Part shown: positions 32,926 through 42,689 of the stretch, in pieces
How positions within the stretch are numbered: position 1 is the stretch's first letter
Layout of the letters: the number at the start of each line of letters is the position of its first letter
NCBI GenBank assembly: GCA_037178855.1
Contig: JASJZC010000001.1
Span: 1,302,001-1,366,000 of the forward strand
DNA length: 64,000 nucleotides
From: Oscheius sp. JU75
Taxonomy: Eukaryota > Nematoda > Chromadorea > Rhabditida > Rhabditidae
Direction: 5' to 3'
The notes under the pieces: generated by a model
The model's input: only the letters and a program-made list of their open reading frames with translations
Told to the model about the DNA's origin: nothing
Database searches by the model: none
Translations under genes and position numbers: made by a program

Positions 32926-33192
32926 TCATTGTCCCTCAAAAGTGATCTGACAGCGACAGCCTTTGGACAGTCCACACCGACTGGCTCCGCCGTTGAAACA
33001 CACCTGAAGACAGTTGAGCAAGTTCTGACAGTCTTGTTGACAGTCGGCTAGCTCAAAGGGGTTCTGAAATTCTGTCACTTCGAATCTATAAGGCTAACTA
33101 ACCGTTTTGAGACTGTAGGCGACATTTGTGTTGCGTATTTTTGATGCCGATACGAAGCATAGGAGGGCAAGGAGAAAGATAAGAGGACGCAT
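32926..33192 (-). CDS. defensin-like secreted cysteine-rich peptide, 75 residues
   Basis: Two exons, 33103-33192 and 32926-33063, with donor gttagt and acceptor aatttcag, join exactly in frame. Exon 1 encodes a signal peptide (MRPLIFLLALLCFVSASK). The mature part has seven cysteines: C-x3-C-x5-C-x3-C-x7-C-x5-C-x1-C. The C-x3-C ... C-x-C skeleton and the GGASRCGLSKGCRC end resemble the CS-alpha-beta fold of invertebrate defensins, with one additional cysteine. It would be secreted, with an antimicrobial or signalling role as a guess. Its neighbour on the same strand is another small secreted Cys-rich gene. Confidence 0.65.
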
Positions 33193-33396
33193 AGTTGTCT
33201 ATCTATCGCTCTTGGAAGGAAACTCTTATAAGCATACTTTTGTTTGCTGCCATATCAGCTAGGCTGATAGCTGAAGCCCGGAAACGTTTGCCTGGTGCAA
33301 AACAACCAACAGGAAGATTGGAGAGAAATTAGAACCCCATTGGGTGATAAAAAAAAGTGTCACGAAAGACAGAAAGACAGATTCTTTGTGCACACA

Positions 33397-33797
33397 TTAT
33401 TCAAAACCGTCTGTCTCTTTCACTCCTCCGTGATCCAAGGCAACACATCCGGACTCCATGCAACAACAGTAGGGCGAAATCTTCCCGGTCCTTCCGCGGC
33501 TAGCGGGGGTCATGCCGTTAAACACATTGACCTTTCCATCACATTTGATGTCTTTGGAAGGCTTCTGACAGCGACCGAATTCCGTCCTTATAAGATACTT
33601 TCCACGCTGGATAACTTTATGCCCGGCCAGACAGGCATACGTCGCAGTCGACATACCTTTTCTCGACACGGTGGTGCCCAGACGGGTACCAGACTGAAAA
33701 CAGGGAATCGTTTGGGTCGAGAGAGGGTAATACATTCCTGACAGCGGAAAGCCACAGCCAAGCCGAAGAAAAGAGAGAGGAGTACGGACGTCTTCAT
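33397..33797 (-). CDS. small secreted cysteine-rich protein
   Basis: The first exon encodes a signal peptide (MKTSVLLSLFFGLAVAF). The second (33397-33693, after acceptor gttttcag) encodes a frame with YACLAGHKVIQRGKYLIRTE, then CQKPSKDIKCDG and KISPYCCCMESGC. The donor is uncertain: gtggct near 33756 keeps frame, whereas reading through gives a shorter alternative product. The mature protein has about seven cysteines, including a CCC triplet. No family assigned. It lies 200 bp from the defensin-like gene and on the same strand. Confidence 0.5.
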
Positions 33798-33987
33798 TGC
33801 GGGGGTTGATTGGCGATAAATGAGACGAGCGACAAAAGCCTTTTGACCAATCTGATAGCTTTGGATAGAACAATGGAGAAAAATTTCTTTGGTCTGTGAA
33901 GAGAAAGGAATTGTTTTCCGTATCTTAGCTCTATGTGTTCTCTGTCTATCTGTATGTCTCTTGGTCTCTTGATCTCAGAGCCTTCAT

Positions 33988-35555
33988 TCAATAACTGATG
34001 ACATAAACCTGTAGCTCATTGCTCTCGTTTAAGATCATAAACTCGTCCAGACCCAGAGAGACAGCTGACAGAAGCTTTAACGGTGTCTGACAGAGCTTCT
34101 TGAGAGTTGTTGTCTCCACAATTGTGACTGTCTCTTCGTCTGATAAGATCAAGACACCTCCTGACGTAAACAGCCATTTGGAAGATGATACCAGAGATTC
34201 CGACTCGACAGTACCTAAATATTAACTGAGAGACGAGGACAATGGGTCTAACCATCAGAATCCATGATCAGAACACGGTTGTCCACATCTTTGAGCACAA
34301 TTTTACCATCAACCAGTAGAAGGACCTCTTCAATTGGGACCGGTGTGGCCATTGACGGGACCATGGTCAAGTCCGGTAACTGGAGCCTCCAAATGCCTCC
34401 AGTCTCACTCGCGACTAATAAATTTCTGCCCCTCCGGGACAGGGAGACGATCCCCAGGGCTCTGGAACCTGGAGCACCACGGCGGATTTGTCTTGGGAGA
34501 TCGGAGACTGCCATGCGGATACTCTGAAAGAGTCTGGTGAGAGAGGCAGAATGAGAGATACCTTCTGTTTCTCCAGAACTGTTCCTTTGAGTATTGAGAG
34601 TACCACATAGCCGTCTGTACCACTGGTTACAATCTCTCGTTCAAACCAGTCGATGGCGGTGACCGGGCCTTCGTGGAGCTGAAAATCTTTCTGTTTTTCT
34701 GTCTCTCTGTTTCTCTATTGTACCGTTTACTGTCTCTTACCTGAGTTGAAGACAGTGATTGCTGTCCATGAAAGACGTCAACAGTCCCAGCATGAGACGC
34801 TATAGCTAGCTGTCCTTGTCCGCCCCAAGCAGCAGACGTTGGGCAGACGGCTTGTGGAAGAGAATATTGCTGAAAGAAAATGGGCTGCAGAGGACAGAGA
34901 GACAGGCACCTTATTCCAATGACAGACGACCACGTAAGCATTGTGAGAGCACCAGGTTTCGTGCTCTGTCGAAGCTAGAAGTAAAGCGACCCTTCCATTC
35001 GGACCAGCAACCATCTTTTGGACTGGTAGAGCATCAGTAGGGAGCTGAAAAGGAGTACTGTCACTGTCAGTTGACTTACGGCTGTGACCGGCACAGTTCT
35101 TGAGAGCTGAAGTCTTGCTGCCTCCCTTATATGGAACGGAGCCAGTTTGTCGAAAACCTTCTTGCTCTTCTCCTCCTCCTTCAAGGCATCCTCAATCACT
35201 TTTATCATCTCCAAAGGAATCTTGATATTCCCAGTTTCGGCTTTCTCCTCCTCCTCTGTCTGTGTCGAAACGTTGTTTGGTTCCATGGTGTCATGCCCAG
35301 CTTCTAAAACGATTGACAGGTGTACAGACAGAGAAACAGGCAGAGAGATAGGCAGACGGAGAAGAGAGGAAGAATATGACTACCTGTGAATTGAACAGCT
35401 TCCGTGATCGAAGAGCCATCCCTCTTCTCTACAGTCTTCTGCCAACTGGGAAGACGAGAGTAACTTGGACCGTTGTAATCATCCAACATGGCTTGGGAGT
35501 AGAGGGGGGTCAGGTTGCTATGGGAACTGGGCGCGTTAGGGTCGAGAATTTGCAA
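33988..35555 (-). CDS. beta-propeller protein, candidate dynein-2 intermediate chain (WDR34-like)
   Basis: Seven exons in frame: 35384-35555, 35080-35303, 34910-35044, 34741-34869, 34562-34678, 34253-34523 and 33988-34214, giving 424 residues. The N-terminal third is polar with NVSTQTEEEEK, a TQT motif like the light-chain binding sites of dynein intermediate chains. WD-type strands follow: VQKMVAGPNGRVALLLAS ... NAYVVVCHWN resembles the WDR34 segment before its first blade, then HEGPVTAIDWFEREIVTSGT and DGYVVL. If correct, it would act in retrograde intraflagellar transport in ciliated neurons. Length is shorter than human WDR34 (about 536). Alternative: another WD40 protein. A start downstream at 35284 is possible. 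Confidence 0.45.
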
Positions 35556-35559
35556 AGAA

Positions 35560-35735
35560 TGGTCATCCTGTCATGTCAATTCAACTCTGTCATTATGTTT
35601 TCCTGTAAGCTGTATCCTGTCCAGTTGGCATCCTGTCAATTGGAACCCGTCATGCAAGCATCCTGTCAAATTGACATCTGATCAATTAAATGTTGTCAAT
35701 TAGTTACCATCCTCCGTTCCGTCAAATTGAAATCC
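35560..35735 (+). repeat. degenerate tandem repeat of CATCCTGTCAATT-like units
   Basis: About seven imperfect copies of a unit containing ATCCTGTC and CAATTG/CAATTC follow each other upstream of the beta-propeller gene. They may reflect replication slippage. No gene is evident from 35560 to 36250 apart from the short dispersed word at 35737. Confidence 0.5.
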
Positions 35736-36254
35736 TACCTTTACAGTTTGCAAGAGTTACGTATCGGACAACATAAGCCCCGTTGAAAAAAACTGCAAGA
35801 TCGTCTCTTTCAGCTAGTACCCTACGTTTGCGGAAGATATTTGCGAAATCTCCAAAACAAGTCGCATCGAAATTTTAAACTGACTGCATTTTCGTGGCAT
35901 GTGCAGCATCTTTCATTTGTGAATAGTTGAAAAAAAGAAAGAACGTCTTCCGCACTGAGTGTTCGTCGCCTACAGCTAGAAGTAATGTATTTTTGGTCTT
36001 TTTCGGCTATAACTTTTTTTCTACGGGCAGATAGAAAAAAATGGTCAACTACCAAAATCAGCGAAGTTTTCGAAGACTTTCATTTTTTGCGATTCCGTCT
36101 GCGGCGACGCATTTTCCGAGTTGAGGATGAGGGATTTGAGCCTAGTGATGCTCTGCAAAGTTAGAGACCAGATCAAGGCTAGTAATTTCACAGAATATCA
36201 CAAACTCTTACTGTACCTGTCACTGTCACTAGATCGTTGTTGTTGCCTCTTTAT

Positions 36255-37204
36255 TCACAGCCCATCATCAAACATCTCATTGTTAAAAAAATGACGATTG
36301 TGTTGGTAGATCAGATTCTTTTTTGTCGTCTGACTCATGAAAGGACGGAACGTGCGAGTGATCTTCACATCAGTCCATGGACCTTCAGCAGAATGGGCCA
36401 GAGCGAAGGTGTACTGAACAGTGATCGGATCGTAGACATTGGTCATGTGCTTCTGCCAGAAGACGGTTCCCGTTTTCTTCAAATGACTACGGATCACACT
36501 TGCTTGATAGAGACGGCTATGACGGTGAAGCTCATGGATGAGGTGGACCGATCCAGATGAGGTCAAAGCCTGAAAAATGTCTCTCCATCTCTCTGTCTCC
36601 CTGTCTCTCTGTCTCTTTGTCTCTTTGTCTCTCACCTTCAGTTTGACATCTTTTATGTAAGTCGCCTTGTGCTCCAAAGAGATTAGTTCATGGGAGTCCA
36701 GCTCCAGTTCGGCTTCAAACGTCCCATAGGACGGAAAAGTGATGTGGCTCATCCGAACCGGAATCTCGTCTCTTCCAACAAAAATATAGTCAGTATGCCT
36801 GGCTCGGACTAGGGTCATGTTGACAGAGGATAGAGCTGTCGCTGAAAATGGGTCTCCATCTCTAAAGATTTTGTCCTACTCTTAGCCACCAGTGGCGGTT
36901 GGGCAGTATGAAGTGATGTAAAGAAGTCAAACCACAATACCAGCAATCCGCACATCATCATTCCGAGTATCAGAACCGTGAAGAGACGGTTAAATTTTTT
37001 CTTCTCTCCTTGCTTCTCGACATATTCCAGAGGACGATAGACAGAGTCCTCATCAATCAGCTGGGTCAATCCGGCTTCGTACTTTTCCAGGGAAACCACT
37101 GAAATGTCTTTGAATGGACAAAAAGAAATCAATACATTTAGAAGAGTCGGTAGTGAATTTGGGCCACATCCTGGGACGAGTGGCGGCCAGAGAATGACCG
37201 ACAC
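36255..37204 (-). CDS. type II single-pass membrane protein, family not recognised
   Basis: Exons 36880 to about 37100, 36636-36841 and 36255-36569 join in frame (gtaggac...ttttcag and gtgagag...ttttcag). The N-terminal cytosolic part is acidic and basic (LIDEDSVYRPLEYVEKQGEK), followed by one hydrophobic segment (LFTVLILGMMMCGLLVLWFD) and a lumenal or extracellular domain of about 190 residues rich in beta-strand patterns. The 5' end is unresolved: the frame is open to 37204, with a possible short intron near 37080-37135. The topology resembles TMEM106 proteins but I saw no sequence match to that family. Confidence 0.5.
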
Positions 37205-37388
37205 AACTGTTATCCTGACCTGGCTCAGGTTAGGATAACAGTTGCGTCGGTCGAGCTCTTGACACTTTCAGGTCACTAATTGGTATTGTTCGAGACGGTA
37301 TCGATTGGGATAACGTTGAAAAGTTGTGATACAACGGCGGAAGATAGAGATTCGGGGATATCCTACCTTTACAATTTGCAAGAGGCGT

Positions 37389-38238
37389 CCGTTTGCGACA
37401 CCAGTCAACTCTAGGCGGCAAAGCCGACCGGTAGATACAGAGTATATCCAGTCGTCTCCTAACGGTAAGTCTTTGTCTCGATCACTGTCCCTCTCACTCT
37501 AAATTTAACTTTTAGAAGCCTCCCTACTGATCAGATCGTACAAAGATTTCACGAAACTCATGGTACCTTTCTTCAGTTACAATGCTACAAATGCTGATGG
37601 CAAGATTATCGTGATCAAGAGCAATGGCAACTATCGCATGGGTCGGAAACAGTACAAGAGACTGGTAGCTTACTATGGCGAGGAAAAGCTGGACATTGAC
37701 CATCGGGACCGCCGTAAAATGTATGCTCTTCTCCTGGCGAGCCACAAAACCCACCTGTGGAAGACCTTCACACGGCCATGAAGCCTCCGGAGGAAGAACT
37801 TCCTCTGCTCCCACTGCCTCGATCCGAGCCGGTACCAGCTAGCTAACCCAGCCAGTCTAGTCATATGTTCCCAAGAAACAGTGCAATGTCAGCTGCTACT
37901 GTCCCGAAATTCAAGTGGACCTGTCACTGTCAGACAGCCTGATGCAGATCGCACTTCTGAGCAGGAAAGATGAGAGCACCGAGGGGCCTCTGCTTAAGCC
38001 ACAGACAGTCAGAGTACCGTCTGTCTTGGCTGCTAGGACAGACAAGGCTCCTGGTGCGCTTATTCAGTTCGAAAACCAAATACGATAGCCAAAACAGCTA
38101 TGGTACCTCTGCCAAAGTAAAAACCGGAAGAAGAGGAGCGAAGAGAGCGAGTTCCTTCCACAGCTGCCTCGCCAAGCCAAGACCAGGAAGGAGAGGTCCA
38201 AGAAGAGCGCCATCTCTACATATTTCCATAAAAAGTAA
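37389..38238 (+). CDS. unrecognised gene with a PIP-box-like C-terminus
   Basis: Best reading: an exon ending at 37494-37495, then 37516 to about 37715 (SYNATNADGKIIVIKSNGNY, GRKQYKRLVAYYGEEKLDI), then a proline-rich part (MKPPEEELPLLPLPRSEP), then KKQCNVSCYCPEIQVDLSLS after acceptor 37859, and a lysine-rich end KKSAISTYFHKK after a putative intron 38012-38097 that removes an in-frame TAG. The final residues resemble a PCNA-interacting (PIP) box. One of the internal junctions (37715-37760) is not settled, so the gene may instead be two frames of a broken copy. The 5' exon overlaps a dispersed 17-bp word. Confidence 0.4.
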
Positions 38239-39586
38239 AATGTTCCTGTGCAAAAAATGGTGAGGCGTGTTGCTATGGGGACTAGACGGGAAAGGCTGCC
38301 AAGTATGAGATTAATTGTGTTGTTTCGACAGGTGCGAGTCGGGTCTATTAGTAGTTTGCTGTATTCTTAGTCCCTGTCACTGTCTACTGTGCAAAAGTGT
38401 GTCCTTGATTTCGTATTACAGAAGCAATTAGTCATGAAAATGTGAGCAATTTCCGTTTATCTGAATTGTTATACAACCTTTCTGCCGTATGAAACACAAT
38501 TTACTGCTTTAGTAGCAAAGTTCAATCCTCTGTCTCTTTGTATACATGTCTCTCTGTCGCTCTGTATCTCTGCACTTTTGTCTCTTTGTCTCTCTGTCTC
38601 TCTATTTCTTTGACTCCTTGCTTCTCCGCCTCTCTGTCTACAAGAACTCTGTCTCTCTTCCCCCCTTGTTTGTGGCGCGCTGTTTACCCGATTCCGCGCG
38701 CCCTCTGCCACCGTCTCTGCCCTTTGTGCTAACCATGCGTTAACTAGGAAGACCCAGAGACCAGCTGACTTTTGAAAATCCCTAGCTTCACACTCGGTTT
38801 TACACTCAGGTCCCCAGTTCCACGGCCTGTTTTTCAACTTTACGTGCTGTTTGTGTGCTTCCACTTCGATTTATTCTCTGAATTGCTCTTGAATGAATTT
38901 TTTCTCCCTACTGTCTCAGCATTTTAACGGAAAAGCATACCAGACTAGAGAAAAAAGATCACAGTTTTTATATTGTTGTCTGTTCTGAAATGTGGATCAA
39001 GCAGCCAGGACAGACGGTTCTCTGACTGTCTGTGACTGCCGTCACTTTCCCCTTACTCACCAACGTTTTTCTCATCCACCCCCTCCTAGCATTTCACTTT
39101 GCAACATTTGATCTTTAAACTGATTTGTGCAACCCAAAACATATCTTACAAGTATCCGATGTTTTTTCTTGAGAGTACGATACGTTTGTGCTAATTCCAT
39201 AGTCTTATCTAGACAAGGCCCTGTCTTCTAGCTCATATTCAAACTTACAGCATGGATTGTTCAAAAGTATAGGTTCATTTCTCAAAAAAGCTTTTAGTAT
39301 GGCCTGCTTTCAAGACAATTCAAGACAGTTCTTTAATAATAGTAAAAATTGGCCGAGTATCCAATGTTAACTTGCTAAAGCGTGCCTCCTTGTACGACAG
39401 CTTTGGCTCATTACGTAGAGTTGAGTATTCTTGGAGTTCAGCTTGCGAATTCTCTCCCATGGTTCTGTCGGTTAGCTCTCCGACTACATATCCACAACTA
39501 TAATCGGGTACGATTCGCGCGCTTATATCATCTTTCGTTTTTGCATGAAAGCTCGGAAAACTTAAGATCTATTGATTCCAGGGACC
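38239..39586. other. intergenic region before the PI3K adaptor gene
   Basis: TCTCTG/CTCTGTCT repeats lie at 38530-38650. A minus-strand frame at 38469-38864 is mostly the complement of this repeat and is not accepted as a gene. An acceptor-like ttgattccag ends at 39581, six bases before the next start codon, which could be a trans-splice site or the end of a 5' intron. Confidence 0.4.
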
Positions 39587-42426
39587 ATGGCCAAGGTCGA
39601 CGGCCAGCCATGGTATTGGGGAAATGCAGATCGGGAGACAGTCTCCACAGCTCTGGCCAGTCAAGAAGATGGATCTTTTGTGGTCAGAGACGCGAGTCAG
39701 CCTGGAAGCTTTACTCTTCATGTCAGGTAACTTTTGACCATTCATTTTTTTTTTGAAATCGGTCTTCCAGATGCAAGGGAGTTACTCGCATGGCTCGAAT
39801 CATTGGCTTCAACGGAAAGTTTGGATTTGTGGAGACAGAAGTCCATAACAGTGTGGAGGATCTGATCAGTTATCATAAGACACGATCTCTGAATGTGGGT
39901 CTTTCCAGTTTCTTCATTTTTTTTCCTTTTCATTTTTTGCGTTAATCAGGGTCTTTTTCTGGACATAAAACCGTCATTTATGGTCTGTTCAAAAGAGGTT
40001 GTCTACTTTAGGCCTCCAGTGCGGGGGCCTAAAGTTAGCCGTAGGGGGACTAAAGTAGATGCTAGGGTAAAAATTACAGGGAAAACATCTAAATCATTGA
40101 AATCGTGACCAATTAGTATGTTTAGATAGTAGAGATAAAACTGTCACCCGAACCATTTCATTATTAAGCGCCACATGTTACTTCCTCCAAAATGTTCCTA
40201 TCAGAGGAAGAAAAAAAATTCCCCTATTAGTCAGTTTCACGGACGCGTGACTGTGAGTGAGAGCTGAAACAGTCCCTCCAATGCCTCACAGGGTCTCGTA
40301 GATAGACTCTACTGTATAAATAGTCCCATACTGACATCACTTTCTATTTCCAGAGCTTCAACCCAGACATGGATGCCTGTCTCCTCATCGGACTGCCTCT
40401 GCCTCCTCCAAAACGTCGAACTTCTTCGGCCAGCTCGAAGAAGAAGCCCACACCGCCGCCAACCCGGGAGATTCCAGAGATTCGGGAGGGAGAGAAGGAG
40501 AACCGGAAGAAGGAGAGGAGTCTAGAGAAGAGACGCGACAAACTGCCGAGTCCTCCGGTTCCCCATTTGAGAGGGACAGAGGCCAGTGCTGCTAACCCTC
40601 ACAGAGAAATTGGTACTTTTTGGATTGAACTTTGTAAGTTTTCTATTCAGAATTCGACCTGAAACTGAACATGGAGCGGCTGAGAATCTCACAGACTGCC
40701 CTGCTGAGAACGGAGAGGATCCTGACGTACTACCAGATTGACTACGAGAAGGCTATGAGCCTGAACCATAACTATACAAAGAATGTGAGTCTCTGTCTCT
40801 TTCGCTTACCTCTACTTTTCCAGATTGTTGAAGTAACCCGCAAGATCACAGAGCTCTCTGACATCTGTGAGAACCAGAGGACGAATTTGAAGGCCGGAGG
40901 ACTGGATGACAAGGTCCAAGAGTCCATGACCACCAACAACCAGGTACCCAGGCTAGTTTCAGTCATTCAGACCTTGTTAGATCCTGGCAAGAAGCATTGA
41001 CCGCCTGGTAGCCGAGAAAGACACCCTGATCGAGAAGAGGACGAGACTTCAGCCCATTTACGATGACCTGAAAGAGAGTTATGAGCGTCTGAGGGTGAGT
41101 CAAGGGTTTAAGGAATTTTGTGTTTATTGGCTTAACTTGTTTTGAATTTAAAGTAGTACAGGTCCCGTTTTCTATTTCTTAGGGCCGATAGGCACGGACA
41201 TAGATGGAAGGTTTCGGGACGGTGTCCTGGGCCAGACAGGAGGCGGGAACATTCTAGGTGACATAGGGTCAGGTGTGGCCATTCCTGCCTGCGTAGTAGG
41301 GACCACGATAGGTGAGACCTATTCAGTTTCCTCAACACGGTGACTTTCTCTAAGACAGAGAGGCTCTCTTTGGCTCTCCTTCTTCTTCAGAATCTTAAAG
41401 GCCAGCATGCAGACAAAGTTGATCAAGTAGTAGACGATTCGACAACCGCAGGCCACCCAGAGCATTGCTTTCCGACGGTAGAGGTAAATGGACGTGGTGA
41501 CGATCATGCTCACTATTGCTTCGAGGATTGGGACTACATAGTTTCTGGATTTGCCGCCGGCATCGTTAATCAAAAAGGGGGCAGGCCGCAGAGGTACATG
41601 CACCTGCTTGCGAACATGTCTAGCGATCGTTGACAGATCAAAGCAGTTGCCTCCCAGAGTGAGGCAAACAGTACAAAATTTCGTGATTCTACAAAAGCGA
41701 GTGGGAATACTCTCCATACAATCAGAGCAATACAAATTTCTAAAAAACAAAACTGCGAATACTACTTCAAAAAGTCTTAATCTAACTATAGAAGCTTTAT
41801 TTTTGGAACTATTGAAAGCTTGTAACTGTAGAACTTTCAGGACAAGCTGGAGACAGAGATCCGTCGTCGGGAGAAGGCCCTAGCCGAACTCATGAGTCTC
41901 AATAGAATTGACATCTACGATATGGAGAAGATCATTGACCATCTCCGGATGATGTCCGATAAGGAGAGCATCGACCAGGTAGCCGAGATGGTTAACAGGC
42001 CGCTAGAATGGGATCCTGAGTCTTACTTGGTCTTCGACCATACCAAAACCTACGCGACCAAGTTGATCGAAGAAGCCAAGGAGAGGGCAGAGAGACAGGG
42101 AAAGAACAGTTCTGGAATCTTCCTGATTAGACCATCGGCTACCTATCCAGGTCTGATGGTCATGGATCTACTGGCTGAGAACAAAATCTGCCACTTCCTG
42201 ATTGAGCAGGGATCTGAGGTAAGGAGAGAGACAGAGATAGTAACACAGACACCGCTTTCCACACTATCGATTTCAGGGTTGGGGCTTCAAAGACACCGAC
42301 ACCTGGTTCATCACAATCGGTGATCTGGTCCGATTTTTCACCCAAGAGAGTCTCGGCCGGTACTGTAAGGGTCTCCCAGCGGAGATCTACCTCCTTGAGC
42401 CGGCCATTCAGCCCAAGCCATGGTAG
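39587..42426 (+). CDS. PI3K p85-type regulatory subunit (AAP-1-like)
   Basis: Eight exons: 39587-39726, 39771-39894, 40354-40612, 40651-40784, 40824-40943, 40981-41094, 41841-42218 and 42277-42426, giving 472 residues. An N-terminal SH2 domain begins QPWYWGNADRETVSTAL with DGSFVVRDASQPGSFTLHVR (the R of the FLVRDAS-type pocket is present). A proline-rich insert (LPLPPPKRR...KKKPTPPPTRE) follows, then the inter-SH2 coiled coil that binds the p110 catalytic subunit, then a C-terminal SH2 (SSGIFLIRPS ... RFFTQESLGRYCKGLPAEIY). It lacks the SH3 and BH domains of long p85 forms, like C. elegans AAP-1 and vertebrate p50/p55. It recruits PI3K to phosphotyrosine on insulin-type receptors at the membrane. 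Confidence 0.93.
41319..41750 (-). CDS. nested antisense gene: small membrane protein, 143 residues
   Basis: The frame lies wholly inside intron 6 of the p85 gene on the opposite strand. It has a Cys-rich start (CSDC...CTVCLTLGGNC), then two hydrophobic segments (VVPILEAIVSMIVTTSIYLY and VYYLINFVCMLAFKIL) and a charged tail. Its length and composition are unusual for a chance frame. An extra exon may exist at 41200-41310 (PIVVPTTQAGMATPDPMSPR frame). No family assigned. The plus strand in this region has no acceptable p85 exon. Confidence 0.5.
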   Translation of the reverse strand: MFFRNLYCSDCMESIPTRFCRITKFCTVCLTLGGNCFDLSTIARHVRKQVHVPLRPAPFLINDAGGKSRNYVVPILEAIVSMIVTTSIYLYRRKAMLWVACGCRIVYYLINFVCMLAFKILKKKESQREPLCLRESHRVEETE

Positions 42427-42689
42427 CTTCTACCTCCCTCTCACTCTTTCCCCCTACAGAGTACAAACTGTGCAAAAAACTTTATATCCTACTGTATCTC
42501 ACCATCAGACTCTGTCTCTCTCTTTTTGTATTGACTCCCCGGTTGCTTTCCTCCCCCATACATGTACTTACTGGTATCACTCAAATGAAACTTTTTACAG
42601 TTCTACAGACAGCGAAGGCCAGGTTTTTGACCTGTCACTATCTCTCACTCTCAGTCACCATGTTCAGTATAGTTCTCGGTTTAGATTGA

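Noticed and set aside
33397..33873. 158-residue minus-strand ORF read as a single exon from 33873
   Set aside because: The signal peptide is in another frame at 33797, and an acceptor at 33694 explains the Cys-rich part; the upstream part of this ORF is not supported.
38469..38864. 131-residue minus-strand ORF
   Set aside because: Its central part (RNRETERQRDKS...) is the complement of a TCTCTG repeat. The rest has no recognisable signature.
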